Source of the DNA: Comamonas sp. lk
GTDB lineage: Bacteria; Pseudomonadota; Gammaproteobacteria; Burkholderiales; Burkholderiaceae_C
DNA length: 54,253 nucleotides
Direction of reading: 5' to 3'
Assembly (NCBI GenBank): GCA_945869165.1
Contig: CAMBNY010000011.1
Location: forward strand, 1 to 54,253
Shown in pieces: positions 52,005 through 54,253 of this stretch (position 1 is its first letter; every line of letters starts with the position of its first letter). The notes under the pieces were generated by a model. It was not told where the DNA came from, did not search any database, and saw only the letters and a list, made by a program, of their open reading frames with translations. The position numbers were made by a program, and so were the translations under genes.

Positions 52005-53756
52005 TTATCTGAACTTGGGCAAATTAAATTCCGGCGGCACGCCCATGCGGGTGTTAATAATCCACTGCTGCGCAATCGACAGAATGTTGTTGGTAATCCA
52101 GTACAGCACCAGACCCGAGGGGAAAAAGAAGAACATCACGCTAAAGACCAGCGGCATCATCCACATCAATTTGGCTTGCATGGGGTCCGGTGGCGCCGGG
52201 TTGAGGGCGGTTTGAATCAGCGAGGTCAAGGTCATCACAATGGGTAATACGCCAATCGGAACACCAAACCAAATCCCCAGAGAGGTGTCCGGCGCCGACA
52301 AATCGGTAATCCACAAAACCCAGGGCGCGCTGCGCATTTCCACCGTAGACAGCAGCACCCAGTACAGCGCGATGAACACTGGAATTTGCACCATGATGGG
52401 GAAGCAGCCGCCCATGGGGTTGACTTTTTCTTCGCGGTAAATACGCATCATCTCCTGCTGCATTTGCTGCGGGTTGTCTTTGAGGCGCTCCCGCATCTCT
52501 ATGATTTTTGGGTTGATCGCCTTCATCTTGGCCATGCTGGAATAGGCCTTGGCATTGAGCCAATAGAACGCGATTTTGAGTAGCAATACCAAGGCAACAA
52601 TGGCCCAGCCCCAGTTTTGCAGCACACCGTGCAAACGGTCGAGCAACCAGTACAAGGGCTTGGACAGGATGGTAAGCCAGCCGTAATCTTTGAGCAGCTC
52701 CAGACCGGGCGTCAGCGCCTCGAGCATTTTTTCTTCCTGCGGGCCGACAAACAGCGTGGCCTCGACGCTACGGCTGGTGCCCGGCGCAATCGCCTCGACA
52801 GGCGCCACCATGGCTGCGCGGTAGCAGCAGTCTGCCAGCGTGCCAGGCATGTCCACGCCGTCGAGCGAAATGGTGCGGCTCACGCCCTCGGGCAATATCC
52901 AGGCGCTGGCAAAGTAATGCTGCACCATGGCGATATAGCCATTGCTGGCCTGCTTTTCATACTCTGCATTTTTCTTTTTGATGTCGGCAAACTCCACTTT
53001 TTGGTATTTCTTGGCCTCGGTATAGACCGCAGGGCCGGTGAAGGTAGAGTAGAAAGACGACTCGCCCGCCGGCTTGTTGCCATCACGCAGCAGTTGCAAA
53101 TACAGCTGCGGCGCGATGGGGGCGTCCGAATGGTTGCTCAGCGCGTGGCTAACTTGGACTGCGTAAGAGCCCCGGTGTAGCGTATAGGTTTTGACCAGGC
53201 TGATACCGCCCACATCGGGTGAGCTGAAAGTGAGCTGCAGACTGTCCTGCCCGTCTTTGAGCTGCGTCGCACCGGAAAAAGCCATGGGCGTTTTGTGCGT
53301 CGGGAAGTTGCCCGGCACCGCGCCCGCTACTACGCCGGACTGGGCCAAGTAGATGCGCTCTTTGCTTTCGTCGAGCAGCTTGAAAGCCTTGTTCTTGTCA
53401 CCGGATTCGCCGTATTTCAGGAATTCTGAGCCCACCAGGGTGCCGCCCAAGGTGTCAAACTCTAGCGACAACACATCGGTGATGACGCGGATGCGTTCGC
53501 CGCGCGCAAGCGGGCCAGACTCCACCTTCGCTGGCGCATTGGCAGTCGCCGGTGCTGCAGCTACCGGCACAGAACTGGGTACGCTGGCATCCGAGGCGGC
53601 TGCTTTGGCTACGTCAGGCGCGGCCATGCTCACTGCGCTGGGTGGACCGGGGAAAAACGTCGGCGCGTTGCCATTGTGAATCTGCCATTTGTCCCACAGT
53701 AGCACCATGGAAAAGCCAAAAATCACCCACAAAATAGTGCGGCGTATATCGTTCAT
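52005..53756 (-). CDS. yidC: Membrane protein insertase YidC
   Basis: A 583-residue YidC that inserts and folds inner-membrane proteins, with or without Sec. It has an N-terminal membrane anchor (TILWVIFGFSMVLLWDKW), a low-complexity Ala/Pro linker, the large periplasmic beta domain (about 75-345) and the conserved insertase core with NPKIIEMRERLKDNPQQMQQEMM and GGCFPIMVQIPVFIALYWVL. The end is the last transmembrane segment VLYWITNNILSIAQQWIIN. It overlaps the yidD stop by four bases. Confidence 0.97.
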   Translation of the reverse strand: MNDIRRTILWVIFGFSMVLLWDKWQIHNGNAPTFFPGPPSAVSMAAPDVAKAAASDASVPSSVPVAAAPATANAPAKVESGPLARGERIRVITDVLSLEFDTLGGTLVGSEFLKYGESGDKNKAFKLLDESKERIYLAQSGVVAGAVPGNFPTHKTPMAFSGATQLKDGQDSLQLTFSSPDVGGISLVKTYTLHRGSYAVQVSHALSNHSDAPIAPQLYLQLLRDGNKPAGESSFYSTFTGPAVYTEAKKYQKVEFADIKKKNAEYEKQASNGYIAMVQHYFASAWILPEGVSRTISLDGVDMPGTLADCCYRAAMVAPVEAIAPGTSRSVEATLFVGPQEEKMLEALTPGLELLKDYGWLTILSKPLYWLLDRLHGVLQNWGWAIVALVLLLKIAFYWLNAKAYSSMAKMKAINPKIIEMRERLKDNPQQMQQEMMRIYREEKVNPMGGCFPIMVQIPVFIALYWVLLSTVEMRSAPWVLWITDLSAPDTSLGIWFGVPIGVLPIVMTLTSLIQTALNPAPPDPMQAKLMWMMPLVFSVMFFFFPSGLVLYWITNNILSIAQQWIINTRMGVPPEFNLPKFR

Positions 53757-54025
53757 GAGGGTTTCTTTTCAGAAGAGGGGGAAATCAGGCGGCTAAAGAG
53801 CCGGGGTTTATCTTTGGGAACCGGGTCTAGCCCGCCGGCGCACCAGGGGTGGCAGCGCGCAAGACGGGCGATTGTCAGGTAGGTGCCGATGCCGGCGCCA
53901 TGGCTTTCTAAAGCCCCTAGCGCGTAGCGGGAGCAGGTCGGCTCAAACCGGCAGGCGCTACCCAACCAGGGGCTGAGTAGCAAACGATAGCCTTTGACCA
54001 GGCCGATCAGCAGGTATTGCATCAT
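53753..54025 (-). CDS. yidD: Membrane protein insertion efficiency factor YidD
   Basis: A 90-residue YidD, a small membrane-associated protein that helps YidC-dependent insertion. The family core is complete: LVKGYRLLLSPWLGSACRF, then EPTCSRYALGALESHG and RLARCHPWCAGGLDPVP, with the conserved cysteines. It sits between rnpA and yidC with four-base overlaps on both sides. Confidence 0.96.
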   Translation of the reverse strand: MMQYLLIGLVKGYRLLLSPWLGSACRFEPTCSRYALGALESHGAGIGTYLTIARLARCHPWCAGGLDPVPKDKPRLFSRLISPSSEKKPS

Positions 54026-54253
54026 GGGCTGGCTGGCAGAGCTGCGTGGCCCGCCTGCCCGAACAAGCCTATGAGCTCTTGGCGCAGCGCGGCGCGCAAA
54101 GGAACCGAAGTAGCACTGGGGAACTGCTTGGTGTCAAACGCGCTGCGCAGCCGCACCACATGGGCGCCGGGGGCAAGTTGCGTTTCAAAAAGCAGGCTCA
54201 CGTGGTAAATCTGGCGCTTGATGGTGTTGCGGGTGACGGCGCGTTTGGCCCAG
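54022..54253 (-). CDS. rnpA: Ribonuclease P protein component (5' end outside the window)
   Basis: The last 76 codons of rnpA, running off the right edge. The RNR-type motif is visible as AKRAVTRNTIKRQIYHV, the region that binds RNase P RNA. The C-terminus ends in PASP just before the yidD start. The stop overlaps yidD (ATGA type). The rpmH gene and then dnaA should lie beyond the edge by family gene order, which cannot be seen here. Confidence 0.93.
   Translation of the reverse strand, partial: WAKRAVTRNTIKRQIYHVSLLFETQLAPGAHVVRLRSAFDTKQFPSATSVPLRAALRQELIGLFGQAGHAALPASP

Noticed and set aside
1-54253. tRNA, rRNA, insertion sequences or prophage genes
   Set aside because: No T-loop-like motifs in a tRNA context, no rRNA stretches, and no transposase, integrase or phage structural proteins were seen.

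Overview
The window looks like a stretch of chromosome from a betaproteobacterium of the order Burkholderiales, probably family Comamonadaceae. This rests on gene content and order (mnmG-rsmG-LysE-parA-parB, metX-metW, kdsD-kdsC-lptC, lptD-surA-rsmA, yidC-yidD-rnpA), on the protein flavour, and on a Burkholderiales-like intergenic repeat at 12.0-12.5 kb. It is mostly housekeeping DNA with little mobile material. There are no rRNA or tRNA genes, insertion sequences, prophage or CRISPR array that I can see.

Layout. 0-3 kb: homocysteine S-methyltransferase, a hotdog thioesterase and an MFS exporter on the + strand. 3-11 kb: a long minus-strand run, mnmG-rsmG-LysE-parA-hydrolase-parB-methyltransferase-degenerate HD-GYP-cobalamin adenosyltransferase, with three parS centromere sites in and between mnmG, rsmG and the LysE gene. 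11-19 kb: class II aldolase, repeat-rich spacer, YbfB-type MFS, old yellow enzyme, copper ATPase CopA with CopZ, a Spy-like chaperone, a cysteine-free glutaredoxin-fold protein and NnrU. 19-22 kb: an AT-rich leader with DnaA boxes, then minCDE. 22-31 kb: Lrp regulator, small conserved protein, stand-alone IF-1, DAHP synthase, DUF962 protein, MFS, acyl-CoA dehydrogenase, a Phd/VapC toxin-antitoxin pair, MBL hydrolase, YbaK, EamA and an orphan response regulator. 31-38 kb: a broken alpha/beta hydrolase, rsmA, surA, lptD, amgK, rsmE. 38-44 kb: lipase-like hydrolase, M20 peptidase, HAD dehalogenase, metW-metX behind a SAM-II type riboswitch, a GDT1-type Mn exporter and a small secreted protein. 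44-50 kb: amtB, a glycine-rich RRM protein, and kdsD-kdsC-lptC-SDR. 50-54 kb: apt, mnmE, yidC, yidD and the 3' part of rnpA.

How the genes work together. Both ends carry genes that usually sit near the chromosome origin: parABS with mnmG/rsmG on the left, and mnmE-yidC-yidD-rnpA on the right. By family convention rpmH and dnaA should lie just past the right edge. Division-site selection (minCDE), chromosome segregation (parABS), LPS export (lptD, surA, lptC, kdsC, kdsD) and tRNA/rRNA modification (mnmE, mnmG, rsmG, rsmA, rsmE) dominate. Three conserved clusters lack usual members here: pdxA between surA and rsmA, murU after amgK, and lptA-lptB after lptC.

No clearly new multi-gene system was found. 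The items most worth a second look are the SAM-II aptamer plus terminator before metX, the DnaA-box/AT-rich leader of minCDE, the cysteine-free glutaredoxin, the degenerate HD-GYP protein in the par operon, and the paired hairpin repeat at 12.3-12.5 kb.
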